Positions 7,630-14,245 of a stretch of 33,023 nucleotides of DNA are shown here, piece by piece. Every line of letters starts with the position of its first letter. Within the stretch, counting starts at the first letter, position 1. Source of the stretch: Ardenticatenaceae bacterium (lineage in GTDB: Bacteria; Chloroflexota; Anaerolineae; Promineifilales; Promineifilaceae); the NCBI GenBank assembly GCA_027054335.1, contig JALUPA010000258.1, positions 1-33,023 on the forward strand. The letters are read 5' to 3'. The notes beneath the pieces were generated by a model. It searched no databases. It was not told where the DNA came from and saw only the letters and a list, made by a program, of their open reading frames with translations. A program made the position numbers and the translations under genes.

Positions 7630-9126
7630 ATGACCGATTTAATTGATTTAACGATTCACAACGAAGAAGCTCTGGAACACGCCGTGCAGCGTGCCCGCGA
7701 GCGCAATATCATCATTCCCACCTTCAAGCAGCAGCGTAACCCGGAACTGATTCCCGACGTTATCAAGGAGAAACTGGCCGACGTGGGCTTGTGGGATTTG
7801 AACCCGCTGAACCTGTTCCGCATCACCTGGCATAACGAGCCAAAAGAGTCTGGCGGCGGCTTCAATGGCGTCAACTACATCGAGTTTCCCCCGGAATTGA
7901 CCGGCGTTGAGGCCCGCATTGTTATGATCATTGGCAAATGGTTCCCCACCGGGGCGCATAAAGTAGGGGCGGCCTTTGGCTGTCTGGTTCCCCGGCTGGT
8001 CACAGGGCAATTTGACCCTACCACGCAAAAAGCCGTCTGGCCCAGCACCGGCAACTACTGCCGCGGCGGGGCTTACGATTCCAACCTGTTGGGTGCAGAA
8101 TCTATCGCCATCCTGCCCGAAGGCATGAGCCAGGAGCGGTTTGATTGGCTGGCTTCCGTGGCCGGTGAAACCATCAAAACCCCTGGTTCAGAAAGTAATG
8201 TGAAAGAAATTTTTGACAAATGTTGGGAATTGCGCGAATCTGGTGAGGATTTGGTCATTTTTAACCAGTTTGAGGAATTTGGCAACTATCTGTGGCATTA
8301 CGAGATCACCGGCCCGGCTATGATGGAAGTGCTGGATGAGGTAATGGGGCCGGATGACAGATTCCGGGCCACCGTTTCCAATACCGGCTCCGGTGGTACG
8401 ATTGCCTGTGGCGACTACATGAAGGAACAATTCCCCACCAGCAAGATTGTGGCCAGCGAGGCGTTGCAATGTCCCACCCTGCTCAACAACGGCTTTGGGG
8501 CGCACCGCATTGAAGGCATTGGCGACAAGCACGTGCCGTGGATTCACAATGTCAAGAATACAGACGTGGTGACAGCCATTGATGACAATGATCCCATGGC
8601 TTTGATTCGCCTCTTCAACGAACCGGCCGGGCAGACATATCTGATCGAGCAAGGCGTTCCGGCCGAATTTGTAGAGAAGCTACCATTGTTGGGTATTTCC
8701 AGTGTGGCGAATCTACTGGCAGCCATCAAAACAGCTAAATACTACGAAATGAATGGCAATGACGTAATCATCACGGTGGCTACGGATTCGATGGAAATGT
8801 ACCAGAGTCGTTTGGTGGAATTAACGGCCGAAGAGGGCGAATTTACACCGCTGGCTGCGGCGGCCGCTTTTGCTCGGAGTTTGCAAGGTATCGCTACCGA
8901 TTCTATGCAGGAGTTGACTTATGTGGACCGCAAACGTATTCACAATTTGAAATATTTCACCTGGGTTGAGCAGCAAGGCAAAACCTTTGAAGAAATTCAG
9001 GCGCAATGGTATGATGACGATTACTGGACGAGTATTCACGGTCACGTAGATGAGATGGATGCTTTGATTGATGCTTTTAATGAACGGGTAGGGTTGCTGC
9101 CAAAGTTACTGGCGGAATCTGAATAA
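7630..9126 (+). CDS. TrpB-fold PLP-dependent enzyme of unknown reaction
   Basis: About 498 residues, longer than TrpB or cysteine synthase (a GTG at 7621 would add three). Lys111 in FPTGAHKVGAAFG is the likely PLP lysine, and SNTGSGGT forms the phosphate cradle, so the protein is fold-type II. STGNYCRGGAYDSNLLG replaces the usual SxGNxG motif. An acidic, aromatic C-terminal extension (QAQWYDDDYWTSIHGHVDEMD) is unlike tryptophan synthase. It closes the carbamoyltransferase/carbamate kinase cluster and is followed by a strong terminator. A role as a lyase or desulfhydrase-type enzyme acting on the amino-acid product is an inference. I do not recognise a named gene. Confidence 0.7.
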   Translation: MTDLIDLTIHNEEALEHAVQRARERNIIIPTFKQQRNPELIPDVIKEKLADVGLWDLNPLNLFRITWHNEPKESGGGFNGVNYIEFPPELTGVEARIVMIIGKWFPTGAHKVGAAFGCLVPRLVTGQFDPTTQKAVWPSTGNYCRGGAYDSNLLGAESIAILPEGMSQERFDWLASVAGETIKTPGSESNVKEIFDKCWELRESGEDLVIFNQFEEFGNYLWHYEITGPAMMEVLDEVMGPDDRFRATVSNTGSGGTIACGDYMKEQFPTSKIVASEALQCPTLLNNGFGAHRIEGIGDKHVPWIHNVKNTDVVTAIDDNDPMALIRLFNEPAGQTYLIEQGVPAEFVEKLPLLGISSVANLLAAIKTAKYYEMNGNDVIITVATDSMEMYQSRLVELTAEEGEFTPLAAAAAFARSLQGIATDSMQELTYVDRKRIHNLKYFTWVEQQGKTFEEIQAQWYDDDYWTSIHGHVDEMDALIDAFNERVGLLPKLLAESE

Positions 9127-9162
9127 CTCGTTTTTGTTGCCGATAAGAAATAAACTCAATAG

Positions 9163-9203
9163 CAGATTGTCGGCATGACATATGTGCCGGCAATCTGTTT
9201 TTT
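9163..9203 (+). terminator. Rho-independent terminator of the carbamoyltransferase cluster
   Basis: CAGATTGTCGGCA (9163-9175) pairs with TGCCGGCAATCTG (9185-9197), a 13-bp stem with one G-U, followed by six T. It ends the long plus-strand cluster. Confidence 0.85.
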
Positions 9204-9227
9204 ATACAGCAGTTCACCCTCAAAATA

Positions 9228-9236
9228 TGCTACAAT
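9228..9236 (+). promoter_or_regulatory. Extended -10 promoter
   Basis: TGCTACAAT, identical to the element before the Uma2 gene, precedes the small gene at 9302 by about 65 nt. No good -35 is visible. Confidence 0.4.
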
Positions 9237-9301
9237 GTGCCTGCGTCAAGGTTAATCTGGATAGCGGCGTCTGTTGAAATAATTTTACTGAGGGTTTGTT
9301 G

Positions 9302-9691
9302 GTGGTAATGGGTGATTCTGAGTCTTCGATAGGCCTGCACCCGGATGGCTATATTGAGATTGTTTTTAGAGGGGTGGTGCGTTCGACGCGCCTGGCGGAG
9401 CTTATTGAGGAGGCGCGGCGTTTGTCGGAGGAGTATGGGCCGGTTAATGTATTGGTTGACGGCCGTAACGGTTCCACCAGTCGCACTGCCCGCAGTTTTT
9501 CTACTTTGATGCGTATGGGGCGCTTCCCTAAAGTACTCCAACTCATCGTTCTGACCACAGACGATCCCGCCAGAATAGATGCCATTCGCGGGCCAGGTGT
9601 TGTTACTTCTATTTTGACGCCGATACTCGGTGTTCGCCCTATCTACACCAGTGATGAAGAGGAAGCCCGCCACCTGGCGGCTATGAGATAG
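9302..9691 (+). CDS. Small STAS/SpoIIAA-like protein, function unknown
   Basis: About 129 residues. Likely start is GTG 9302 (GAGGG 7 nt upstream) or ATG 9308. The pattern GYIEIVFRGVV...NVLVDGRNGSTSRTAR...RFPKVLQLIVLTTDD resembles STAS/SpoIIAA-like proteins, which are alpha/beta folds with a central strand ending in a DGR-type loop. There is no membrane segment. It is a single gene between two terminators, so it is independently transcribed. Partners are unknown. The family assignment is by overall strand/helix rhythm and is tentative. Confidence 0.55.
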   Translation: MVMGDSESSIGLHPDGYIEIVFRGVVRSTRLAELIEEARRLSEEYGPVNVLVDGRNGSTSRTARSFSTLMRMGRFPKVLQLIVLTTDDPARIDAIRGPGVVTSILTPILGVRPIYTSDEEEARHLAAMR

Positions 9692-9729
9692 AAAAAGGTT
9701 CCCCTCTATCAGAAGTGGAACCCTTTTCT
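9690..9729. terminator. Bidirectional terminator between convergent genes
   Basis: AGAAAAAGGTTCC (9690-9702) pairs with GGAACCCTTTTCT (9717-9729). The stem is A-rich on one side and T-rich on the other, and sits between the plus gene ending 9691 and the minus moeB-like gene ending 9736. Confidence 0.75.
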
Positions 9730-9735
9730 ATTTTA

Positions 9736-10950
9736 CTAATAAACAGGCAGCGACTTGTCTATCTCTTGCGCCCAGCGGTTGATGCCGCCTTCCAGATTCC
9801 ACAATTTTTGGAAGCCGTGCTGCTGTAATTGGCGCACAACGGCCGCGCTGCGCGCCCCGCTGCGGCACTGCACCACAATTTCTTTGGCCGTATCCAGTTC
9901 GTTCATACGTTCCAGCACCTGCCCCTGGGGGATGAGAATGGCTCCCAGCGGTTCCAGGTTGGAAATGTCCCATTCGTGCGGCTCACGCACGTCCAGGATG
10001 AGCAGGTCGTCCCCGGCGTCCAGCCTGGCTTTGAGTTCCTGGGGGGTGATTTGGGGTACGGCCGTGCCATTTCCCGTATCGGCTCCGGCGTACAAGCTGT
10101 GATCGTGAGCCGGCATCCCGCAAAACTGCTCGTAATCAATTAATTCTGTGATGGAAGGGTTCTCGCCGCAAACGGGGCAGTGGGGATTTTTGCGCAGGCG
10201 TACCTGGTCAAATTCCATATTCAGGGCATCGTACAGGAGCAAACGGCCAATCAGCGGTTCGCCAATGCCCAGGATGAGCTTGATTGCCTCGGTAGCCTGA
10301 ATGGCCCCAATCGTGCCCGGTAAAACGCCCAACACGCCACCCTCGGCGCAGGAAGGAACCAGCCCCGGCGGCGGTGGTTCGGGGAAGAGGCAGCGGTAGC
10401 ACGGCCCTTCTTCGGCGTAAAAGACGGAAGCCTGCCCTTCAAAGCGGAAAATACTGCCGTAAACGTTGGGCTTGCCCAGCAGCACGCAAGCGTCGTTGGT
10501 CAGGTAACGGGTGGGGAAGTTGTCTGTGCCGTCAATGATGATGTCGTAAGGCTCGAACAGTTCCAGGGCGTTGGCTGAAGTGAGGGGAATTTCGTAGGCG
10601 TCTACCTGGACGTGGGGGTTGATGTCCAGCATCGTTTCTTTGGCACTTTCCAATTTGGGCCGGCCGACGTCTTTGGTGCCGTGAATGATTTGTCGCTGGA
10701 GGTTGGTGTAATCCACTACGTCGTAATCCACCAGGCCGATGCGCCCCACCCCGGCAGCCGCCAAATACATCGCCAGGGGCGATCCCAGCCCGCCGGCGCC
10801 AATTAACAGGACGCTGGCGGCTTTCAGTTTTTTCTGCCCGGCCATGCCCACTTCGGGCATGATCAGGTGGCGGCTGTAGCGTTGTACTTCTTCGTGGGAC
10901 AAGGTGACGTCAGCTACGGCCGTAGGGTCTATCAACTCTTTAATACTCAT
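9736..10950 (-). CDS. moeZ: MoeB/MoeZ-type adenylyltransferase-sulfurtransferase (ThiF + rhodanese)
   Basis: The 404-residue protein has an E1-like ThiF domain (GAGGLG at 51-56, acidic strand DYDVVDYTNLQRQ, zinc pairs Cys184/187 and Cys258/261, CAEGGVLGVLPG). This is followed by a C-terminal rhodanese domain (from about 303) with LDVREPHEWD and catalytic Cys362 in QCRSGARS. Such enzymes adenylate the C-terminal glycine of a MoaD/ThiS/CysO protein and load sulfur as a thiocarboxylate. The gene overlaps the CysO-like gene by 4 nt (ATGA), so they are coupled. With the JAMM protease and CysM-type synthases nearby this fits the mycobacterial CysO-CysM route to cysteine. Confidence 0.92.
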   Translation of the reverse strand: MSIKELIDPTAVADVTLSHEEVQRYSRHLIMPEVGMAGQKKLKAASVLLIGAGGLGSPLAMYLAAAGVGRIGLVDYDVVDYTNLQRQIIHGTKDVGRPKLESAKETMLDINPHVQVDAYEIPLTSANALELFEPYDIIIDGTDNFPTRYLTNDACVLLGKPNVYGSIFRFEGQASVFYAEEGPCYRCLFPEPPPPGLVPSCAEGGVLGVLPGTIGAIQATEAIKLILGIGEPLIGRLLLYDALNMEFDQVRLRKNPHCPVCGENPSITELIDYEQFCGMPAHDHSLYAGADTGNGTAVPQITPQELKARLDAGDDLLILDVREPHEWDISNLEPLGAILIPQGQVLERMNELDTAKEIVVQCRSGARSAAVVRQLQQHGFQKLWNLEGGINRWAQEIDKSLPVY

Positions 10951-11225
10951 ATTAGTCTCCCTCCCGCAATCGAAGGAATAATCATCAAGGTATCATTCTC
11001 GCCAATCTCGGTGTCTGCCCCATCCAGGTAGCGCACGTCTTCCTGGTTGAGGTAGATGTTGACGAAACTGCGCAGTTCATCACCCTCAAAAAGGTGCTGG
11101 CGCAGGTCGGGGTACTGTTCTGTCAGGTTGCTCAAGGCCGCGCCGACGGTACCGCCATCGGCGTTGACGGAAGCGTTGTTGCCGGTATACGGCCGTAATG
11201 GGGTAGGAATACGAATTGTTGCCAT
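10947..11225 (-). CDS. CysO/MoaD-like sulfur carrier protein with GG-RLI tail
   Basis: The 92-residue ubiquitin-like protein (MATIRIPTPLRPYTG start, NIYLNQEDVRYLDG, DTLMIIPSIAGG) matches CysO/MoaD carriers. The activatable GlyGly (88-89) is followed by three extra residues, RLI. Known carriers with a blocked tail, such as QbsE (GG-CF), need a JAMM protease to expose GlyGly, and a JAMM protein is encoded 76 nt upstream in the same operon. The Gly codons and tail also form the GGGAGGGAGA ribosome site of moeZ. AAGGAG upstream supports the ATG. Confidence 0.88.
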   Translation of the reverse strand: MATIRIPTPLRPYTGNNASVNADGGTVGAALSNLTEQYPDLRQHLFEGDELRSFVNIYLNQEDVRYLDGADTEIGENDTLMIIPSIAGGRLI

Positions 11226-11242
11226 TATTATCTCCTTGTGTG

Positions 11243-11316
11243 GGAGATTAGAGATTGGAGATTAGAGACTACCAGCGGTATACGGCCAATCTCCAATCTC
11301 TCAATCTCCAATCTCC
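11243..11316. repeat. GATTGGAGATTAGA word-repeat hairpin
   Basis: GGAGATTAGAGATTGGAG and following words (11243-11269) face CAATCTCCAATCTC words (11287-11316), giving a long imperfect hairpin between the CysO-like and JAMM genes. The end of the JAMM reading frame (EIGD-stop) is encoded within the repeat. Related tracts are at 14199-14243 and 15985-16042. Confidence 0.75.
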
Positions 11317-11735
11317 AAAATATTTTCTTCAACAAAACCAGACCGATCCTCGGCTAACTGCCAGGACTGGCTGTAGGTAGGTTCTCCGTTAAGAACCTGG
11401 GTAATCAAATAGGAATATCCCGGCCAACTGGCCCAGGCCAGGTCGCGGGGTGAGGCTACCGGCGCGTCGTCCGGGTGGCTGTGGAAGATGCCGACAACGT
11501 CCAGGCCGTTCAGCATCGCTTCCAGTTCCACCTGTTGCCACGCCTGCGGGTCAATGCTGAAGCGGACCGGTTTTTCCGCCTCGTTGGGCCACACATTTTC
11601 CAGAGGGCGAATATCGGTTACGATGTTGTTTCCATTTTCCACCTGTCCCAGGAGCAGCCCGCAGCCTTCATACGGGTACGAAGCCGCACCGTGGGCTTTG
11701 ATTTGATTGTGGATTTGTTTTGTCAGTTTTAGCAT
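11301..11735 (-). CDS. JAMM/MPN+ metalloprotease (Mec-like)
   Basis: The 144-residue protein has the zinc JAMM motif: Glu23 in YPYEGCGLLLG, then HSHPDDAPVASPRD with His85, His87, Ser95 and Asp98. In mycobacteria, Mec (such a protein) releases cysteine from CysO-Cys. In QbsD it trims a carrier tail. Either or both roles fit here, since the carrier next door ends GG-RLI. The start at 11735 is preferred: an upstream extension to 11867 would read through word repeats and the riboswitch terminator. It is the first gene after the SAM riboswitch, followed by the CysO-like and moeZ genes. Confidence 0.9.
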   Translation of the reverse strand: MLKLTKQIHNQIKAHGAASYPYEGCGLLLGQVENGNNIVTDIRPLENVWPNEAEKPVRFSIDPQAWQQVELEAMLNGLDVVGIFHSHPDDAPVASPRDLAWASWPGYSYLITQVLNGEPTYSQSWQLAEDRSGFVEENILEIGD

Positions 11736-11743
11736 GGTTTCTC

Positions 11744-11797
11744 GTGATGCGTGATGCGTGATGCGTGATGCGTATTTTACGTATCGCGCATCACGTT
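11744..11797. repeat. GTGATGC x4 (period 7) with complementary end
   Basis: GTGATGC is repeated four times exactly (11744-11771), followed by GTATTTTAC and GTATCGCGCATCACG, which fold back on it. It lies in the untranslated leader between the riboswitch terminator and the JAMM start codon. Confidence 0.75.
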
Positions 11798-11805
11798 TCA
11801 CGCAG

Positions 11806-11837
11806 CAAAAACGCCTTCCCGAAAGTTGAGAAGGCGT
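11806..11837 (-). terminator. Riboswitch-controlled intrinsic terminator
   Basis: On the minus strand ACGCCTTC (from 11837) pairs with GAAGGCGT (to 11811) and is followed by a run of T. A second hairpin (GTCTGACTG/CAGCCAGAC, 11836-11856) lies just upstream and overlaps its base, so the two may compete. Together with the aptamer this is the expression platform. Confidence 0.85.
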
Positions 11838-11859
11838 CTGGCTGATACAGTCAGACCCG

Positions 11860-12029
11860 GTTCTCATCTTCCAGAGATTTGTTATTTCTCTGCCGGATTT
11901 AGCACCATTTCCTTTTTGGGTAATTAGTAATTAGGTAATTATGAATTACCATTTATCAGTTACCAATTACTATAAAGGCGGTTGCTGAGGCGTCATCGGG
12001 CCGGTCCCTCGACCTCTCTTGATAAGATG
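11860..12029 (-). promoter_or_regulatory. SAM-I (S-box) riboswitch upstream of the JAMM-CysO-moeZ operon
   Basis: Minus-strand reading gives the S-box landmarks in order: CTTATCAAGAGAGG with its kink-turn, GAGGGACCGGCCCGATGACGCC, CAGCAACC, then GGTGCTAAATCC, GGCAGAG/CTCTGGAAGATGAG closing P1 (CTTATC pairs GATGAG). High SAM would favour the downstream terminator and switch the operon off. The P3 arm is enlarged: CCTTT (+ 11911-11915) pairs AAAGG (11974-11978) around a TAATT word repeat, instead of the usual short hairpin. Confidence 0.92.
11921..11972. repeat. TAATTAGTAATTAGG word repeat inside riboswitch P3
   Basis: TAGTAATTAGGTAA (11925-11938) pairs with TTACCAATTACTA (11960-11972). A second short pair (GGTAATT/AATTACC) lies inside. 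The same word family occurs at 12091-12149 and 15147-15205. Confidence 0.75.
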
Positions 12030-12057
12030 GGTTTGCATTATTTTGTTGTTGGCCGTC

Positions 12058-12086
12058 ATCTTAACAAAAGAGTGGGGGAACGTCAA
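12058..12086 (-). promoter_or_regulatory. Promoter of the SAM riboswitch operon
   Basis: On the minus strand TTGACG (+ 12081-12086), a 17-bp spacer and TAAGAT (+ 12058-12063) stand about 30 nt before the aptamer. Confidence 0.7.
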
Positions 12087-12090
12087 TAAT

Positions 12091-12149
12091 TTGTAATTTG
12101 TAATTGAGTAATTGGGTAACCAGGTAATTACTCAATTACTCAATTACCC
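12091..12149. repeat. TAATTGAGTAATTGGG word-repeat hairpin
   Basis: TTGTAATTTGTAATTGAG and GTAATTGGGTAA (12091-12119) face TAATTACTCAATTACTC words (12125-12149). The stop codon of the cysteine synthase ending at 12144 is part of a repeat word. Confidence 0.75.
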
Positions 12150-13097
12150 ATCCCAAAAAGGATCGCTCAAATACTTGAAGCCGTTATCCGGGAGGACGGT
12201 GACGATGACGCCTTCATCAATCTGACGGGCGACGTGGATCACGGCCGTAACCGCCGCCGCTGCCGAGATGCCCGCAAACAACCCTTCCTGCCGGGCCAGA
12301 AAGCGGGCCATTTCGTAAGCGTCTTCTGTGCGCACGGTGATTTGCTCGTTGGCTGCGGTTTCATCGTAGATGCCGGGTTGGATGGAGGTGGCCATATGCT
12401 TAAGACCTTCCAGGCCGTGAAAGGGGCCGTCCGGCTGCATGGCGATGGTCTGAATGGCCGGGTTGTAGGTTTTCAGGCGGCGAGCTGTGCCGGTGAAGGT
12501 GCCGCCTGTGCCTAAACCGGCGACGAAATGGGTGATACGGCCGTAACTCTGCTGCCAAATCTCCGCGCCCGTCGTATGGTAATGCGCCTGCCAGTTGGCC
12601 GAATTGTTGTACTGGTTGGCGTAAAACAACGTGGGGTCGTCTGCCGCCAGCCGCCGCGCTGCCAGGATGGCCCCGTCCGAGCCTTCCAGAGGATCGGTGA
12701 AGATCAGTTCCGCGCCGTAGGCCTTGAGGATGGCGATGCGTTCCGGGCTGGCGTTGGCCGGCAGGGTGAGCATGACGTGGTAGCCCCGCACCGCGCCCAG
12801 CATGGCGTAGGCGATGCCCATGTTGCCGGAGGTGGAGTCCAGCAGAGTCATGCCGGGGCGCAGTTGGTCGTGCGCTTCGGCGGTGAGGATGATGTTGAGG
12901 GCAGCCCGGTCTTTGACGGAGCCGCTGGGATTGTACCATTCTGCTTTGGCATAAAGCTGGATGGCGTCGGGAATGTCGTGGGCCACGGCCGTGCGCCGCA
13001 GCCGCAGTAAAGGCGTGTGGCCTACCTGACTTTCCAGACTGTCAGACAAAATTTGCTGAGGAGCAAAGGGAGTACGTTTTTCGATTGTAGATAACAT
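12144..13097 (-). CDS. cysM: Cysteine synthase family protein (CysM/CysK type), copy 1
   Basis: The 317-residue fold-type II PLP enzyme has the PLP lysine Lys62 in NPSGSVKDRAA, the STSGNMGIAYA loop and the GTGGTFTGT phosphate cradle. All are typical of O-acetylserine or O-phosphoserine sulfhydrylases. The start at 13097 is chosen because an upstream extension reads repeats. It has its own promoter and a leader with a Cys-containing peptide and attenuator. The neighbouring CysO-like carrier, MoeZ and JAMM protein suggest it may use carrier thiocarboxylate as sulfur donor, as mycobacterial CysM does. A second homologue lies at 14246. Confidence 0.9.
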   Translation of the reverse strand: MLSTIEKRTPFAPQQILSDSLESQVGHTPLLRLRRTAVAHDIPDAIQLYAKAEWYNPSGSVKDRAALNIILTAEAHDQLRPGMTLLDSTSGNMGIAYAMLGAVRGYHVMLTLPANASPERIAILKAYGAELIFTDPLEGSDGAILAARRLAADDPTLFYANQYNNSANWQAHYHTTGAEIWQQSYGRITHFVAGLGTGGTFTGTARRLKTYNPAIQTIAMQPDGPFHGLEGLKHMATSIQPGIYDETAANEQITVRTEDAYEMARFLARQEGLFAGISAAAAVTAVIHVARQIDEGVIVTVLPDNGFKYLSDPFWDG

Positions 13098-13109
13098 ATT
13101 GCAAGTGTT

Positions 13110-13139
13110 CCTGATTGACGATTCACGATTGACGATTAG
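13110..13139. repeat. GATTGACGATTCAC word repeat
   Basis: GATTGACGATTCACGATT is followed by GACGATTAGG in the leader of cysM copy 1, between the attenuator terminator and the start codon. It is a direct repeat of 7-nt words. Confidence 0.6.
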
Positions 13140-13146
13140 GGCAAAC

Positions 13147-13214
13147 AAAAAACGGCCGTACCCGAAGGTGCGCCAGACTGCAATCTTGCGACTGCGAGGG
13201 TGGCTACGGCCGTT
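13147..13214 (-). terminator. Attenuator terminator before cysM copy 1
   Basis: On the minus strand AACGGCCGTA (+ 13205-13214) pairs with TACGGCCGTT (+ 13151-13160), extended by GG/CC pairs, and is followed by six T (13147-13152). The loop is about 44 nt. The left arm alternatively pairs with 13241-13267, so formation is conditional. Confidence 0.7.
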
Positions 13215-13267
13215 TGTCTTTGTTCGTTATCGTCTCAGGAATAGAACAACGGCCGTTAGCGCCCTCG
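13198..13267 (-). promoter_or_regulatory. Putative antiterminator helix
   Basis: On the minus strand GCGAGGG and GCTAACGGCCGTT (+ 13248-13267) pair with AACGGCCGTAGC and CCCTCGC (+ 13195-13214), an almost continuous helix of about 19-20 pairs. It includes the stop codon of the leader peptide and sequesters the left arm of the terminator, so the two structures exclude each other. Confidence 0.6.
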
Positions 13268-13297
13268 CTCCATACACCTGCAATATTGTCCATTCAT
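13256..13297 (-). CDS. Leader peptide MNGQYCRCMERGR (putative cysteine attenuator)
   Basis: A 13-codon ORF starts with ATG at 13297 about 28 nt after the predicted transcription start, preceded by a weak CAGG site. It encodes Cys at positions 6 and 8 and stops inside the 5' arm of the antiterminator. This is the arrangement expected for ribosome-mediated attenuation. With enough Cys-tRNA the ribosome reaches the stop and masks the arm, letting the terminator form. Stalling at the Cys codons leaves most of the arm free. Cys is a rare amino acid, and two codons in 13 just before a cysteine synthase is unlikely by chance, but expression is unproven. Confidence 0.5.
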   Translation of the reverse strand: MNGQYCRCMERGR

Positions 13298-13331
13298 AAG
13301 AAAAAACCTGTTATCAAATCGTTATAAATCC

Positions 13332-13359
13332 AGTATAGCAACGCTTTTTGGCGCGTCAA
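13332..13359 (-). promoter_or_regulatory. Promoter of the cysM copy 1 leader
   Basis: On the minus strand TTGACG (+ 13354-13359), a 16-bp spacer and TATACT (+ 13332-13337). Transcription would start near 13325, giving a leader of about 228 nt. Confidence 0.7.
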
Positions 13360-13414
13360 GGCATCTATCTTACAAAATAGGATGAGATGAGCTTAGATAT
13401 TCTTACCAAGTGGC

Positions 13415-13442
13415 AAAAGGCAAAGTAGCCAGCAGCTTTGCC
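13415..13442 (-). terminator. Weak terminator after lysoplasmalogenase gene
   Basis: On the minus strand GGCAAAG (from 13442) pairs with CTTTGCC and is followed by TTTT, just downstream of the stop at 13451. Confidence 0.5.
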
Positions 13443-13450
13443 AGCCTGCA

Positions 13451-14185
13451 TCAGAGCAGAAAACGAATGGCTGCGCTAACTGAGTAAACAATAAGCATCT
13501 GGCCGGGGCCGTAGGTGAGCCAGACCACATCGCCGATAGATTTGAATTTGAGGCCGCTGAATAGTTCGCCGGCCAGAACCAGATCGCTGAAAAGGAAAAG
13601 GGCCGCGCCGGCGGCCAGGCCGGTGAATAGAGAAGATTGCCACGCCAGGCCGGTAGCCAAACCGGTGGTGGCGGCCAGCAGGAGGGCGTAGGGCAAGGCA
13701 GCCCAATGGAGTTTGCTGGCCGCCTGCCCGCGAAAGACGATGAAGTACCAGGCGATGGCGGCAATGACGAGCCAGATGGCGAGTGAACCCCAGCGGGTGG
13801 CGGGATTATCCAGGCCGGTCTGATTACCGTAGCGCAGGATGGCGACGACGTAGAAGATGTGCCCTGAACCAAAGGCGGCGATGCCGCCCATTACGTTACG
13901 GCCAAATGGCAGCAGGCCGGACAAGGCTAAATCCCCCAGAAAGCCAAAAGTCATGCCGATAGCAGTGAGGAGAGCATAAGATTTGGCTGCATTATCCGGG
14001 CTGACGAGGAACCAACTCCAGCCGGCCAGCGCCAGCGTAACGGAAGAAGCCAGCCGCGCCCGGACGGGAATGCGGTGCGTCTCGCTCTCCCGGCCGAAAA
14101 TGAAGCCGCCAAACAGCAAAACAGCCCACAGGAGCCAAAGCCCCGTGAGCCAGTAACGAGGAACGCCGGGAAGATAGTTGAGCAT
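13451..14185 (-). CDS. Lysoplasmalogenase family membrane protein (YhhN/TMEM86)
   Basis: The 244-residue protein is almost entirely hydrophobic with about eight membrane segments. It shows the YhhN-family marks: FGFLGDLALSGLLPF, FGSGHIFYV, LFLFSDLVLAG and TYGPGQMLIV, with the conserved acidic and His residues in those segments. The family hydrolyses the vinyl-ether bond of lysoplasmalogens, which would fit an organism with ether lipids. It follows the second cysteine synthase, separated by an 18-bp word-repeat hairpin, and may share its transcript. Confidence 0.88.
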   Translation of the reverse strand: MLNYLPGVPRYWLTGLWLLWAVLLFGGFIFGRESETHRIPVRARLASSVTLALAGWSWFLVSPDNAAKSYALLTAIGMTFGFLGDLALSGLLPFGRNVMGGIAAFGSGHIFYVVAILRYGNQTGLDNPATRWGSLAIWLVIAAIAWYFIVFRGQAASKLHWAALPYALLLAATTGLATGLAWQSSLFTGLAAGAALFLFSDLVLAGELFSGLKFKSIGDVVWLTYGPGQMLIVYSVSAAIRFLL

Positions 14186-14198
14186 CTGAGTCTGTCCA

Positions 14199-14243
14199 GA
14201 GATTGGAGATTGGAGACTCGGTTAATCTCCAATCTCCAATCTC
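14199..14243. repeat. Perfect 18-bp word-repeat hairpin (GATTGGA)
   Basis: GAGATTGGAGATTGGAGA (14199-14216) is the exact reverse complement of 14226-14243, with a 9-nt loop. It lies between the stop of cysM copy 2 (14246) and the start of the next gene (14185). No T-run follows, so it is not a standard terminator, but it could stabilise or process the mRNA. Confidence 0.8.
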
Positions 14244-14245
14244 AA

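Noticed and set aside
7630-9126. Assignment as tryptophan synthase beta (trpB)
   Set aside because: The GAHKVGAAFG motif and ~500-residue length, unusual STGNYCRGG motif and acidic C-terminus differ from TrpB, and no trpA or other trp gene is near.
11736-11867. Longer N-terminus for the JAMM protein
   Set aside because: The extension translates GTGATGC word repeats and the riboswitch terminator, so it is untranslated leader.
13098-13148. Longer N-terminus for cysM copy 1
   Set aside because: It reads the GATTGACGATTCAC word repeat after the attenuator, and the shorter start matches the family length.
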